DNA of 64,000 nucleotides. It comes from Actinoplanes lutulentus (lineage in GTDB: Bacteria > Actinomycetota > Actinomycetes > Mycobacteriales > Micromonosporaceae). The notes under the pieces are model-generated. The model did not search any database. It worked only from the letters and a program-made list of their open reading frames with translations, and had not been told where the DNA came from. Below, piece by piece: positions 1 through 8,902 of the stretch (position 1 is the stretch's first letter; every line of letters begins with the position of its first letter). The position numbers and the translations under genes are program-made. The DNA lies in NCBI RefSeq assembly GCF_003259845.1, contig NZ_QLMJ01000005.1:124001-188000 (forward strand). Reading direction: 5' to 3'.

Positions 1-100
1 ATCCCAGCAGCACCAGCGCGACACCGCCGAGCGACGTCAGAACCCGGCGACGGGCCGTCCACGAGCGCGTGCGGTAGACGTTCGGAGATCGATGGTCCAC
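1..100 (-). CDS. N-terminus of a secreted or membrane protein (partial)
   Basis: An open frame starts at a GTG (98-100) and runs off the left edge. Its 33 visible codons give a basic start with several Arg (RTRSWTARRRV) followed by a hydrophobic stretch (LGGVALVLLG). This looks like a signal peptide or first membrane segment. No strong ribosome-binding site is visible upstream and no family can be named from so little. It lies just upstream of the c-di-GMP gene on the other side of a 34-bp gap and reads in the same direction. Confidence 0.4.
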   Translation of the reverse strand, partial: MDHRSPNVYRTRSWTARRRVLTSLGGVALVLLG

Positions 101-134
101 CGGCAGAATGTAACCGCTGCGCCCGATGCCGCGC

Positions 135-2810
135 TCAGACGGGGGCGCCCTCCAGGAACAGGCGGCCCGCCTCCGACGCCGGCACCGGGCGGGAGAAGTA
201 GTAGCCCTGTGCGAACCCGCAGCCCATCTCGCGCAGCGCCGCCAGCTGGCCGAACTCCTCGATGCCCTCGGCCACCGTCGCCATGCCCAGGCTCTTGCCG
301 AGCCGGACGATCGTGTCGGTCAGCGCCGTGTCGTCGGCGAGGATGCCGAGGCGTTCGACGAACGAGCGGTCGATCTTCAGGGTGTCGACCGGGAAGCGGC
401 GCAGGTACGCGAGGGACGAATATCCCGTACCGAAGTCGTCGATCGCGAGAGTGAGTCCCAGGGCCTTGAGACGGACCAGCTGCTCCAGGTTGGCCTCGGT
501 GTCGGTCATCAGGACGCTCTCGGTCATCTCCAGGCAGAGGCAGTCGGCGGGCATGCCGGTCTCGGCGAGCACGGCGGCAACGGTCTCGGCGAGGTCGGCC
601 TGGTCGAACTGGCGTACCGAGACGTTGACGCTCATCTTCAGCGGGCGGCCGCCGGCGGCGTTGCTCCACTCCATGGCCTGACGGCAGGCCTCGTGCAGGA
701 CCCAGCGGCCGAGCGGCACGATCAGGCCGGTGGCCTCGGCGATCGGGATGAAGTCCAGCGGGTTGATCATGCCGCGGGTCGGGTGCGGCCAGCGTGCGAG
801 CGCTTCGAAGCCGACCACCTCGTGGGTGACCAGGTCGACGGTGGGCTGGTAGTGCAGTTGCAGCTCGCCGCGTTCCAGGGCGCCGCGCAGGTCGGACTCG
901 AGCTCGAGGCGTTCCATCAGGCCCTCGCGCATCCGGGGGTGGTACCCGGCGAAGATGTTGCCGCCGACCGACTTGGCGTGGTGCATGGCGAGGTCGGCGT
1001 TGCGCATCAGCTGGTCGGCGCGCTCGGTGGCGGACCCGGCGTCGAGGTCGGCGACACCGGCCAGGCCGATGCTGCCCCGGACGTGGATCTGCCGTTCGCC
1101 GACCAGGACAGCCGCGTCGAGGTCGTCGAGGATGCGCCGGGCGACGCCTTCGGTCGAGGCCGAGTCCCCGGCGAGCAGCACGCCGAACTCGTCGGCGCCG
1201 AAGCGGGCGACCAGGTCGGTGTCGCGTACGCATGCCTTGATCCGATCGGCGACCTGGACCAGGAGCTGGTCGCCGGCGAGGTGACCGAGGCTGTCGTTGA
1301 CCCGCTTGAACCCGTCCAGATCGAAGTGCAGCACGGTGACGTCCTCCGGGCCGGCCAGAGCCGCCGCGGTCCGGTCGCGGAACAGGGCGCGGTTCGCCAG
1401 TTGGGTGAGCGAGTCGTGGTACGCCTCGTGCACCAGCTGCTCCTGCAGCTCCATCCGCTCGCTGATGTCGCGGGTGTTCAGCACGAGACCACGCACGTGC
1501 GGGTCGTCGAGCAGGTTCGTGATGGTCATCTCGGCCTGACGGGGGCGGCCGTCGCGGTGCGGCACTGTCAGTTCGAGGACGGTCGTGGCATGCGGGCGGC
1601 CGGCGACCTGCCGCAGCGCCTGGGCCAGCCGCATCGCCGACTCGGGGTCGAGCAGCTGGGTGAGGCGGCGGCCGGTGAGCAGCCGCGGCGTGTGCCCGAA
1701 GATCCGCTGCACCGACTCGCTCTGGTAGATCACGTCGGCGTCCGTGCTGACCACGGTCACCACGTCGGAGCTCTGCTGGACGAGCGCGTGGAACTGCTGC
1801 TCGCGGGCGTACAGCTCGGCGGTCCGGTCGGCGACCCGCTTCTCCAGGTCGCGGGTCAGGCTGCGGTTCTCCAGCTGGGTGAGCAGCTGCCGGCCCACGA
1901 TCAACAAGATCAGGAACGAGCGTGTGTACGCGACGAAGGGGTGACTGTGCCCGGTCGAGACATGGAACAGCACGCTGGAGGCGAGCGCGGCCAGCACCGC
2001 CAGGTACGGCATCAGCACAGCACCGGTGCGGACGCCGCGCGGCAGGTCGATCGGGGCGACGGCGCCGACCCGGGGACGTAGCGCACCCGCCACGATCAGC
2101 CCGTAACCGGCCAGCCAGCCGAGGTCGAGCAGCCGTCCGATGCCGTCGTCGTGTACGAGGCCGAGGTACGCGTACCCGATGTCGGAGATCGCGAAAGCGA
2201 GCATGCCAGCGCCGAAGAAGGCGAGGTCAGCGCCGCAGCCGTGCCGCCGGCGCTGCTGCGGAAGCATGTACGCCGCCATCGTGGCGATCACGATGTCGCC
2301 GACCGGGAAGGCCAGCGTCAGGTAGAAGGGCAGCCCGACACCGGCGTCGGCGATCAGCCCGGCGGCGAAGACCCACGCGACCAGGACGAGCGAGGTCGCG
2401 ATCATGAGGCCGTCGAGAACGCTGCGGATCCGGTTCGCCAGCGGCTGCGCGCTGCTCGGCATGATCAGCAGCCCGGCCGGGACCAGCACGATCATGCCGA
2501 TCAGGGTGAGGCTCGGGGTGACCACACCGGTCTCGACGGTCCCACCGGTGTTGATCAGGAACTGGAGTTGCCCGGCGCCCCAGAGGAAGATCCCGGCCGC
2601 CAGCGTCGTCCAGCCCACCCGGGTACGCCCGGTGAACTGCCGTGATCGCCACAGGCAGGCGGCGGCAGCGGCGGCCGCCGCGACCGGCAGCGCGACGAAC
2701 GAGACGGCCGCGCCGCCGAAACCGAGCATCACCGGGGAAACGGCGAGAAGGGCGACGATCAGCGCGCAGGCGAGCGCCCACCGGCGCCCTGGGTTCATGC
2801 TGCGTGTCAT
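135..2810 (-). CDS. Membrane-bound PAS-GGDEF-EAL c-di-GMP turnover protein
   Basis: An 891-residue protein. Residues 1-320 hold about eight or nine hydrophobic segments. A PAS domain follows at about 335-450, then a GGDEF domain at about 480-620 and an EAL domain at about 630-880. The diguanylate cyclase signature is degenerate, RFGADEF (residues 538-542 GADEF), with Ala in the second position. The RDTD inhibitory-site motif sits at the canonical spacing just before it. The EAL domain looks intact: EAL at 669-671 in GFEALARW, then DDFGTGYSSL and KIDRSF. By family knowledge GGDEF makes c-di-GMP and EAL degrades it; which activity dominates here is open. The ATG is preceded by GGAGGC. The gene is monocistronic and ends before another minus-strand partial gene. 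Confidence 0.93.
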   Translation of the reverse strand: MTRSMNPGRRWALACALIVALLAVSPVMLGFGGAAVSFVALPVAAAAAAAACLWRSRQFTGRTRVGWTTLAAGIFLWGAGQLQFLINTGGTVETGVVTPSLTLIGMIVLVPAGLLIMPSSAQPLANRIRSVLDGLMIATSLVLVAWVFAAGLIADAGVGLPFYLTLAFPVGDIVIATMAAYMLPQQRRRHGCGADLAFFGAGMLAFAISDIGYAYLGLVHDDGIGRLLDLGWLAGYGLIVAGALRPRVGAVAPIDLPRGVRTGAVLMPYLAVLAALASSVLFHVSTGHSHPFVAYTRSFLILLIVGRQLLTQLENRSLTRDLEKRVADRTAELYAREQQFHALVQQSSDVVTVVSTDADVIYQSESVQRIFGHTPRLLTGRRLTQLLDPESAMRLAQALRQVAGRPHATTVLELTVPHRDGRPRQAEMTITNLLDDPHVRGLVLNTRDISERMELQEQLVHEAYHDSLTQLANRALFRDRTAAALAGPEDVTVLHFDLDGFKRVNDSLGHLAGDQLLVQVADRIKACVRDTDLVARFGADEFGVLLAGDSASTEGVARRILDDLDAAVLVGERQIHVRGSIGLAGVADLDAGSATERADQLMRNADLAMHHAKSVGGNIFAGYHPRMREGLMERLELESDLRGALERGELQLHYQPTVDLVTHEVVGFEALARWPHPTRGMINPLDFIPIAEATGLIVPLGRWVLHEACRQAMEWSNAAGGRPLKMSVNVSVRQFDQADLAETVAAVLAETGMPADCLCLEMTESVLMTDTEANLEQLVRLKALGLTLAIDDFGTGYSSLAYLRRFPVDTLKIDRSFVERLGILADDTALTDTIVRLGKSLGMATVAEGIEEFGQLAALREMGCGFAQGYYFSRPVPASEAGRLFLEGAPV

Positions 2811-2872
2811 CGAAGCCTCCGTTTCCGTGGTACCTGGAAATCGGGCACGCGGGGGCCGGGCTGAGAGAAATC

Positions 2873-3523
2873 TCAGATCAAGCCGTCCTCGTACGCGACG
2901 ATCACCAGCTGCACCCGGTCACGGACGCCCAGTTTGCTGATGGCCCGGGTCACGTGGGTCTTCGCGGTCAGCGGGCTGATCACCAGCTTCGCGGCGATCT
3001 CGTCGTTGGCGAGCCCGGTGGCGACGAGCCGGACGACCTCGCGCTCGCGGTCGGTGAGCACGGCCAGCCGATCACCGCCGGGCGACGCGGCGGCCGGGAC
3101 CGGGCGGTGGGCGAACTGGCCGACCACCCGGCGGGTGACGCTGGGGGAGAGCAGCGCGTCGCCGGCCGCGACGACACGGACCGCGTTGCGCAGGCCGTCC
3201 GGGTCGATCTCCTTGGTCAGGAAGCCGCTGGCGCCGGCGGCGAGGGCGGAGAAGACGTACTCGTCGGTCTCGAACGTCGTCAAGATGATGATCTTGGTGT
3301 CCTGTGAGCTCAGGATCTGTCTCGTGGCGGTGATCCCGTCCATGCCGGGCATCCGGATGTCCATCAGGATGACGTCCGGATCGAGGGTGCGGGCGGCGCG
3401 GATCGCCTCATCACCGGTCGAGGCCTCGCCGACGACGTCGATGTCCCGCCCGCGGCGCAGCAGGCTGCGGAAACCGGCGCGGACCAGGTGCTGGTCGTCG
3501 GCGAGAAGAACGGTGATCGGCAC
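2873..3523 (-). CDS. NarL/LuxR-type response regulator
   Basis: A receiver domain (about 1-120) with acidic pocket ADD and phospho-acceptor Asp in LMDIRMPG (about residue 55), followed by a LuxR-type helix-turn-helix (LTDREREVVRLVATGLANDEIA, about 150-210). It is the output partner of the histidine kinase encoded immediately upstream. I chose the GTG at 3523 because GGGAG lies six bases before it; a TTG two codons upstream is also open and would overlap the kinase stop by 4 bp. Targets are not evident from the sequence. Confidence 0.9.
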   Translation of the reverse strand: MPITVLLADDQHLVRAGFRSLLRRGRDIDVVGEASTGDEAIRAARTLDPDVILMDIRMPGMDGITATRQILSSQDTKIIILTTFETDEYVFSALAAGASGFLTKEIDPDGLRNAVRVVAAGDALLSPSVTRRVVGQFAHRPVPAAASPGGDRLAVLTDREREVVRLVATGLANDEIAAKLVISPLTAKTHVTRAISKLGVRDRVQLVIVAYEDGLI

Positions 3524-3525
3524 TC

Positions 3526-4683
3526 TCAACTCCCGACAGGAATGCTGGCTCGAACCACAAATCCGGATTTATCAGGACCAGCCGTCAGGGCCCCGCCCAG
3601 CGCCGCCACCCGTTCCCGCATGCCGGCGATGCCATGCCCGTCAACGACCTTTTCCGCCGCCTTTCCGTCATCCTGCACATCCACCACCACCCGGGTCGGC
3701 GAGTAACGCAGGGTCACCACGGCACGGGTCGCCCCGGCGTGCCGGACGGTGTTCGTGAGCGACTCCTGCACCACCCGGTAGACGGCGGTCGCGACCGGCG
3801 CGGGCACCTCGACCGGGTCGCCGAACTCGTTCAGAGACACCGTCATGCCGGCCGTGCGTACCTGATCAACCAGCTGTTCCAAGCTCTCCAGCGCCGGAAC
3901 CTCGCCCTCGCGCAACACGCCGACCAGCGCTTTCAGGTCGACCATCGCCCGGTTGCGCACCTCCTGCGCGAGCTTCAGCGACGCCCGCGCCTCCTCGGGA
4001 TCAGCCTCGAAGGAGTCCATCGCGACGTTCAGATGCACACCCACCACGGCCAGCGTGTGCGAGACCACGTCGTGCAGGTCACGCGCGATCTCCACGCGCT
4101 CCTCCGCCCGCCTGCGGCGTGCGTCGATCTCTCGCTGCCGCTCATCCTGCGTGATCCGGTGCGCCACCTCGATGCGCCAGCGCGATTGACTTCGGTACGC
4201 GGCCGCGCCCGCGAGTGACGTCGCCAGAACCAGGGTCTCGGCGCCGAGATGGGCGAACATCCAGTTCATCGAATGCGAGCCGGCCGTGACGTCCCAGTTG
4301 GCCCAGTAGACGACGGAGAACGCGCCGATCGCGACGGCGGACCTCATCCGGCCGCTGAGCACGACCGCCACGAACGCGGCCGTCGCCGGCCAGATGGCGG
4401 AGTAGTCGATCAGTCCGGCGCTGCGGAACGCGAAGACGCTGACCAGACAGAAGGCCAGCACGGACCGGGGCCATCGGTGGCTGAACAGCATCGCCAGTGC
4501 CAGCGAGGCCGCGAGTGGCCCGGTGAACACCGCGTCCACGTTGCCGCCGGTGAGTGCGAGGCCGGCCGGGACACCCGCGAGGGTGAGAGCGGCGGCCGCA
4601 TAGGTGAAGTTCTTGGTAGGCATGTCCGGGACGTTAGGGTCGCCGGGCAGGTCAGCGCGTCGTCCCGCCGTCGTCACCCGCAT
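3526..4683 (-). CDS. HisKA_3 sensor histidine kinase
   Basis: A 385-residue kinase. About five membrane segments occupy residues 25-165, with no obvious extracellular domain. A short coiled region leads into the dimerisation/phospho-acceptor helix RDLHDVVSHTLAVV with His204. The HATPase domain follows (VVQESLTNTVRHAGA, then GHGIAGMRERV). This is the NarL-partner class of kinase. The start at 4683 is supported by a strong GGGAGGAG seven bases upstream, although an internal ATG at 4623 aligns with where many homologues begin. It is translated immediately ahead of its response regulator. The membrane-embedded sensor gives no clue to the signal. Confidence 0.92.
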   Translation of the reverse strand: MRVTTAGRRADLPGDPNVPDMPTKNFTYAAAALTLAGVPAGLALTGGNVDAVFTGPLAASLALAMLFSHRWPRSVLAFCLVSVFAFRSAGLIDYSAIWPATAAFVAVVLSGRMRSAVAIGAFSVVYWANWDVTAGSHSMNWMFAHLGAETLVLATSLAGAAAYRSQSRWRIEVAHRITQDERQREIDARRRRAEERVEIARDLHDVVSHTLAVVGVHLNVAMDSFEADPEEARASLKLAQEVRNRAMVDLKALVGVLREGEVPALESLEQLVDQVRTAGMTVSLNEFGDPVEVPAPVATAVYRVVQESLTNTVRHAGATRAVVTLRYSPTRVVVDVQDDGKAAEKVVDGHGIAGMRERVAALGGALTAGPDKSGFVVRASIPVGS

Positions 4684-4747
4684 CCACTCCTCCCGCGTAC
4701 GAGATACACCATTCGATGTATGCCGCGTTGCTGGTTAAGGTAACGGA

Positions 4748-5269
4748 GTGACCGCCGCGGAACTGCTAGCCGCTTCCGGCCGCTTCTCCATCGCGCCCGG
4801 CCTGTCCGATTCTGAACTGGGAGGGATCGAGCGGGAGTTCGGCTTCACGTTCGCTCCGGACCACCGCGAGTTCCTCGCCGCGGGCGTACCCACCGGCGTC
4901 GGCTGGCCGGACTGGCGCTCACCCGACCGCTCCGCCCTGCGCGAGGCGCTGACCGCCCCGGTCGACGGCGTCCTCTTCGACGTGGCCGAGAACGACTTCT
5001 GGTACGAAGGCTGGGGCCCCGCCTTCGGCGACCGCCTGGCCGCCGCCCGGGCCGGCCTGCTGATCGCTCCCAGGATGATCCCGCTCTACGCGCACCGATA
5101 TCTCCCCGCGGCGATACCGGGTCACCCGGTCCTGTCGATCTACCAGACCGACGTGATCGTCTACGGCGCCGACCTCCCGGACTGGCTGAACCGCGAATTC
5201 GCCATCGGCGAGCCGGCCACCCACCAGGCCCGCCCCACAGCCACCTTCTGGTCCGCCCTAACCCGCTAA
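4748..5269 (+). CDS. SMI1/KNR4 (SUKH)-like protein
   Basis: A 173-residue soluble protein starting at GTG with an AAGG-type ribosome-binding site upstream. The opening segment (LSDSELGGIEREFGFTFAPD, then HREFLAAGVPTG) and later W/Y-rich pieces resemble the SMI1/KNR4 or SUKH superfamily, in which bacterial members are often toxin-immunity proteins. No toxin gene is adjacent: the neighbours are a divergent two-component pair and a repeat-filled gap. The family call is from pattern recognition and is moderate; the immunity role is not supported here. Confidence 0.6.
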   Translation: MTAAELLAASGRFSIAPGLSDSELGGIEREFGFTFAPDHREFLAAGVPTGVGWPDWRSPDRSALREALTAPVDGVLFDVAENDFWYEGWGPAFGDRLAAARAGLLIAPRMIPLYAHRYLPAAIPGHPVLSIYQTDVIVYGADLPDWLNREFAIGEPATHQARPTATFWSALTR

Positions 5270-5326
5270 CCCGCCGACCCGCCCTGGTCCGCTGGCCGTA
5301 GCTGCCTGCCGCCGCCCCCCATTCGC

Positions 5327-5373
5327 GATCTTGTGAGTTTGTGCCGTCCTGCTGACCGCAAGCTCACAAGGTC
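5327..5373. repeat. Family D inverted repeat
   Basis: Arms of about 17 bp, GATCTTGTGAGTTTGTG and its imperfect complement CGCAAGCTCACAAGGTC, with three mismatches around a 13-bp centre. A similar but shorter-armed palindrome built on GATCTTGAGTGATT occurs at 35195-35242. Confidence 0.5.
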
Positions 5374-5413
5374 GACCGCGCTGGGTGTGAAGCGCCCGCA
5401 CCGGCCCGGATGC

Positions 5414-5452
5414 GTGTCGAGTTGGGGTGCGAATTGCGCCTGAAGTCGACAC
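5414..5452. repeat. Family A 39-bp palindrome, copy 1
   Basis: Begins GTGTCGAGTTGGGGTGCG and ends GTCGACAC. Length is 39 bp, the same as the two copies at 35035-35073 and 35096-35134. A half-site beginning GTGTCGACTTCGGGTTCG follows at 5475. Confidence 0.7.
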
Positions 5453-5703
5453 GACGGCCTGGCACGCGGGGTGTGTGTCGACTTCGGGTTCGACCGAGGG
5501 CATGTGGTGGACCAGACGACCTGATTTCGGGTACGAGACAGCACCGACAGCCAGCCGGACCCAGCACAGGGCCTGATGCGGGGCGCCCAAGGGACTTCAT
5601 CCACGCCAGGGCCGGGATGAGAGCTCACCTACGCACTCGGTGAGCCCTGACCACTGCTGTCGAGTCCTTGTGCGTGCCCGCGCGCCGGCCGGCCATTAGC
5701 CAG

Positions 5704-5762
5704 GCCGGCTCGCGCTTGTGGTCGCGTAAAAGCCGGAATCTCGACCACAAGCACAAGCCGGC
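5704..5762. repeat. Family B palindrome, copy 1
   Basis: A 59-bp inverted repeat with arms GCCGGCTCGCGCTTGTGGTC and GACCACAAGCACAAGCCGGC around a 19-bp centre. Two mismatches separate the arms. It matches copies at 25622-25679 and the three tandem copies at 50047-50230. Confidence 0.75.
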
Positions 5763-5821
5763 CGAACCGGCTCGCCCGAACGCCGCAGCACGACGGCAGG
5801 GGAACAACCGCGTGGGTGGGG

Positions 5822-6784
5822 TCAGCTCTCCGCTTCGCGGCGGGCTTTGGCTCGGCGTTTGCCCTCGTGCATGGCTTGGACTCGGGCTACCGGGATGGTG
5901 TGGCCCTCGGCGATCAGGTTCTTGTCCAGCGGCTGCGGTGACGGTAGCGCCTCGGCCCACGGGTCGCGGTCGCCCAGTAGACCGGGCGCCGTGTGCAGGG
6001 TGAAGTCGGCTGGGGTCACCGTGTCGGCATCGGACCAGTCGACCGGGAACGAGACCGGGACGCCGGGGCGGATGCGAGGGCTGTACGCCGCCGCCACCGT
6101 TGCCCCGCCGGCTCGGGTCGCGTCGAGGAAGACTTTGCCGTGGCGGTCGTCGCGGATGAACGCGGTGGTCGCGAGCGCCGGATCCAGGCGTTCGGCGCGG
6201 GCCGCGACGGCGCGCTGGGCGGCGGCCACGTCGTCCGGGGCGGCGTCCGCTTCGAGGGGGACGTAGACGTGCACACCCTTAGAGCCGGACGTCTTCAGAG
6301 CGCCGGTCATCCCCACATCGGCGAGCACCTGCCGGACCAGCTTGGCGGCCTCGACGGCGAGCCGGAAGCCGCCGCCCTCTGGCGGGTCCAGGTCCATGAT
6401 CAGGTGGGTGGGGTGGTGCGAGCCGGCGAGCGTCAGCCCGGGGTGGTATTCGATGGCGCGCTGGTTGCCGAACCAGATCAGCGTGCGCTGGTCGTTGCCG
6501 AGCGCGTACGTGACCTCGCGGTGGGACGCGTCCGCCCAGATGCTGGTGCGCGGCACCCAGTCCGGGGTGTACTTCGGCAGGTTCTTCTGCACGAAGCGTT
6601 CCGGGTCGCCCTTGCCTTTCGACAAGACCCGGATCACCGTGAGCGGGCGGTCGCGCAGGACCGGGATCAGCCGGGCGGACATCGCGTCCAGATAGTCCAC
6701 CAGGTCGCGCTTCGTGGCGCCGGCCTCGGGAAAGAGCTCCTGGTCCAGGTTGGTCAGCGGTACGCCGTGCCGTTCCTCAGGCAT
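5822..6784 (-). CDS. ligD: LigD-type polymerase/primase domain protein
   Basis: A 320-residue stand-alone LigD polymerase domain (archaeo-eukaryotic primase superfamily). The metal-binding pair is in MDLDPP (Asp131 and Asp133). SGSKGVHVYVPL supplies the nucleotide-contacting Ser/Lys/His segment, and a later acidic residue lies in FLDATR. In bacterial non-homologous end joining this domain adds nucleotides at breaks and works with Ku and a ligase domain. Neither Ku nor a ligase is encoded next to it, and the protein has the length of the polymerase module alone. Actinomycetes often carry several such split paralogues, so it may be accessory. The ATG is plausible but its ribosome-binding site is weak. 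Confidence 0.92.
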   Translation of the reverse strand: MPEERHGVPLTNLDQELFPEAGATKRDLVDYLDAMSARLIPVLRDRPLTVIRVLSKGKGDPERFVQKNLPKYTPDWVPRTSIWADASHREVTYALGNDQRTLIWFGNQRAIEYHPGLTLAGSHHPTHLIMDLDPPEGGGFRLAVEAAKLVRQVLADVGMTGALKTSGSKGVHVYVPLEADAAPDDVAAAQRAVAARAERLDPALATTAFIRDDRHGKVFLDATRAGGATVAAAYSPRIRPGVPVSFPVDWSDADTVTPADFTLHTAPGLLGDRDPWAEALPSPQPLDKNLIAEGHTIPVARVQAMHEGKRRAKARREAES

Positions 6785-6794
6785 ACCCCACAGC

Positions 6795-8066
6795 TTAGTT
6801 CTGATCCTGCTTGATGAACTGCTTCGCGGCCGCGGCCAGCGCCTTGTGCAGCGCCGTGACGCTGCGGTGCTTGGTGGAGTACGCGCTCAGCGCGCTGTTC
6901 ACCGCGTTCTGCCAGGCCTGGGAGCAGGCTGAGCCGTGCGCGCAGGACGGCACCGGAGTGGCCGTCTTCCAGTCCTCGACCGCGTCCAGCTGGTAACCCG
7001 AGAAGCCCTCGGTCGGCGTGTCGGTACGCGCCGGGATCGAGCCCTTGGCCACGTTGAACGCCTGCTGACCCGCGGCTGACGCGACAGTGCCGAGCCAGCA
7101 CCGGGTGCCCTCCGGGTTGGGTGCGCCGGTGGAGAGCACGAACGAGTCGGCCAGCCACTGGAAGACCTTCCCGTTGCCGGGGAAGGTGAAGTGGTCGTAC
7201 GCCTTGAAGCCCTTGGCCTCGAGGTCGGCTGCCTCCCAGTCACCCATCAGCTGGTAACCGGCCTTGCCGTCGATGAGCAGCCGTTCGGCGTCCGGCCAGT
7301 CCAGCGCGTCCCGGTCGGTGTTGCTGTAATCCACCAGCTTGTCGAAATCGTTGATCGCGGCGGAGACCGCTGTGCTGTTCCAGCTGGTCTCGCCGGTGAA
7401 GAGGCCGGAGAACTTGTCCGCGCCGAGCTTGGTGATCAGCACGGCTTCGAGCAGCATCAGCTGGGTCCAGTCGCGGCCCAGGGCGAGCGGCGACTCGATG
7501 CCCGACTTCCGGAGTTTCTCCAGGTCGCGCAGGAACGCGGGAAGCGTCGTCGGCGTGGTGTTGATGCCGGCATCGGAGAGGACCTGCGGGTTGGTCCAGA
7601 CCACGTTGGCGCGGTGCACGTTCGCCGGTACCGAGTAGATCTCGCCGTTGACCGTGAGGTCGTCGACCAGGCCTTCGGGAAGGGCCTGGCGCAGTCCCCA
7701 CGCGTCGTACTCGGTGGTCAGGTCCTGGACCTTGCCGGCGTCGATGAAGTCGGTCAGCTCCGCGCCGGCGTGCACCTGGAACGTGTCCGGCGGGTCGTTC
7801 TGCGCGAGGCGGGCGGTGAGCACCTGCTTCGCGTTGATGCCGGCGCCGCCCGCGACCACGCCGTCGGTGAACTGCTGCCCGGGGCACTCCGCGGTGAACC
7901 TGCTGACCAGCGCGTCCAGTCCGGCCTTCTCGCCGCCCTCGGCCCACCAGGTGAAGACCTCCACCTTTGCCGCGCCGGAGTCCTCGTCGCCGGAGCCGCA
8001 CGCGGCCACCGTCGTCAGCAGGACGAGCCCGGCGAATGCCGCCAGAGCACGTCGCGTGTAGCGCAT
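6795..8066 (-). CDS. Sugar-type ABC solute-binding lipoprotein (orphan)
   Basis: A family-1 extracellular solute-binding protein of 423 residues. It has a basic N-terminus, a hydrophobic segment and a lipobox ending TVAAC, so it should be lipid-anchored outside the membrane. The mature part opens with VEVFTWWAEGGEKAGL and resembles glucose/mannose-binding proteins of the GtsA group. The ATG at 8066 is preferred over an upstream TTG because GAGGGGG lies eight bases before it. No permease or ATPase gene is adjacent; it ends 10 bp from the polymerase gene, which shares its strand. It may supply another importer or act as a sensor. Confidence 0.88.
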   Translation of the reverse strand: MRYTRRALAAFAGLVLLTTVAACGSGDEDSGAAKVEVFTWWAEGGEKAGLDALVSRFTAECPGQQFTDGVVAGGAGINAKQVLTARLAQNDPPDTFQVHAGAELTDFIDAGKVQDLTTEYDAWGLRQALPEGLVDDLTVNGEIYSVPANVHRANVVWTNPQVLSDAGINTTPTTLPAFLRDLEKLRKSGIESPLALGRDWTQLMLLEAVLITKLGADKFSGLFTGETSWNSTAVSAAINDFDKLVDYSNTDRDALDWPDAERLLIDGKAGYQLMGDWEAADLEAKGFKAYDHFTFPGNGKVFQWLADSFVLSTGAPNPEGTRCWLGTVASAAGQQAFNVAKGSIPARTDTPTEGFSGYQLDAVEDWKTATPVPSCAHGSACSQAWQNAVNSALSAYSTKHRSVTALHKALAAAAKQFIKQDQN

Positions 8067-8322
8067 GGCCAACCCCCTCGTGGACAACTGGGAGTACCGT
8101 GCCGCTCAATTCGCAAATGTGTCAACTCGTGATCTATCGCCGCAGTAGTACGCAGAGTGACCATTTAGATCTTGACCTCGGGCGATGCGTTCCCCACCAC
8201 TGGTTACCCTGCAGTAGAGATCACAACCGATGGTGAACAAGGTTGAGCCTTCGCGCTAATTCCTTCGGGGTACGTCAAACGGGCCATAGCTCACGGTCTA
8301 TCCACTTCGTCACAATCAAGTC

Positions 8323-8901
8323 ATGACGGCTCCAGGCGACCTTGTGATCCTCTTCGTCCTGCTCGCCGTGTTCGTGGCCTGTTGCGGTTACGCGGCCGGC
8401 CGGCTCCACCAGCGGCGCCAGCACGGCGCGGACCGCGCGGAGGCCTACCGCGACGGGTACGCGACGGGCACCAGCAGCGTGTTCAGCATGGCGGCACGAG
8501 CAGCGGGCCGGCGACGCGAGCGGGCCTCGGCACGAGCGGCGGTGCCGGTCCCGGAGAAAACGGCGCCAAAAATCGTACCCAAGAAGGATCCCGTACCCAA
8601 GAAGGAGCCGGAGGCGGAGAGCTTCCCTGCGCCGAAGGCGCAGCTGCCGCCCGGTTTGCCGGAGCCGGCGGCACCCGGTGGGGTGACCTACTCGACGCTG
8701 CCCGACCCGCAGTGGTCCGCTCCGGCGGAGCCGGTTCCGCCGCCGCGAGTCGCGAGGGAAGGCAAGCACACCGTGCCTGAGGAGCTGGTCCGGGCCGCGA
8801 CCTATCGGCTGCCGCCGGACCGGGTGGCGCGTGCGAAGGTGGCTCAGCCGGGGGATGGCAAGCCGCCCGTTCCGCGTCCGCGGAACGCCGACAAGATCTG
8901 A
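8323..8901 (+). CDS. Single-pass membrane protein with Pro/Ala/Lys-rich tail
   Basis: A 192-residue protein that I do not recognise. Residues about 7-27 form one membrane helix (LVILFVLLAVFVACCGYAAG), and the rest is a basic then proline-rich, low-complexity tail with PKKDPVPKKE repeats and a PPPR stretch. The topology would put the tail in the cytoplasm if the basic residues follow the positive-inside rule. It ends one base before the convergent RNase HI stop. Codon use matches a real gene. Confidence 0.65.
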   Translation: MTAPGDLVILFVLLAVFVACCGYAAGRLHQRRQHGADRAEAYRDGYATGTSSVFSMAARAAGRRRERASARAAVPVPEKTAPKIVPKKDPVPKKEPEAESFPAPKAQLPPGLPEPAAPGGVTYSTLPDPQWSAPAEPVPPPRVAREGKHTVPEELVRAATYRLPPDRVARAKVAQPGDGKPPVPRPRNADKI

Positions 8902-8902
8902 A

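Larger units (their letters stand above)
5270..5821. other. Convergent intergenic region with three palindromic repeat families
   Basis: This 552-bp gap between two convergent genes has no convincing coding frame. It holds one member of each of three dispersed inverted-repeat families: family D at 5327-5373, family A at 5414-5452 with a half copy near 5475-5500, and family B at 5704-5762. All three recur in other gaps of this window. Confidence 0.75.

Noticed and set aside
4748-5269. Immunity protein of a polymorphic toxin system
   Set aside because: The SUKH-like pattern alone is not enough. No toxin, secretion gene or further immunity gene is adjacent.
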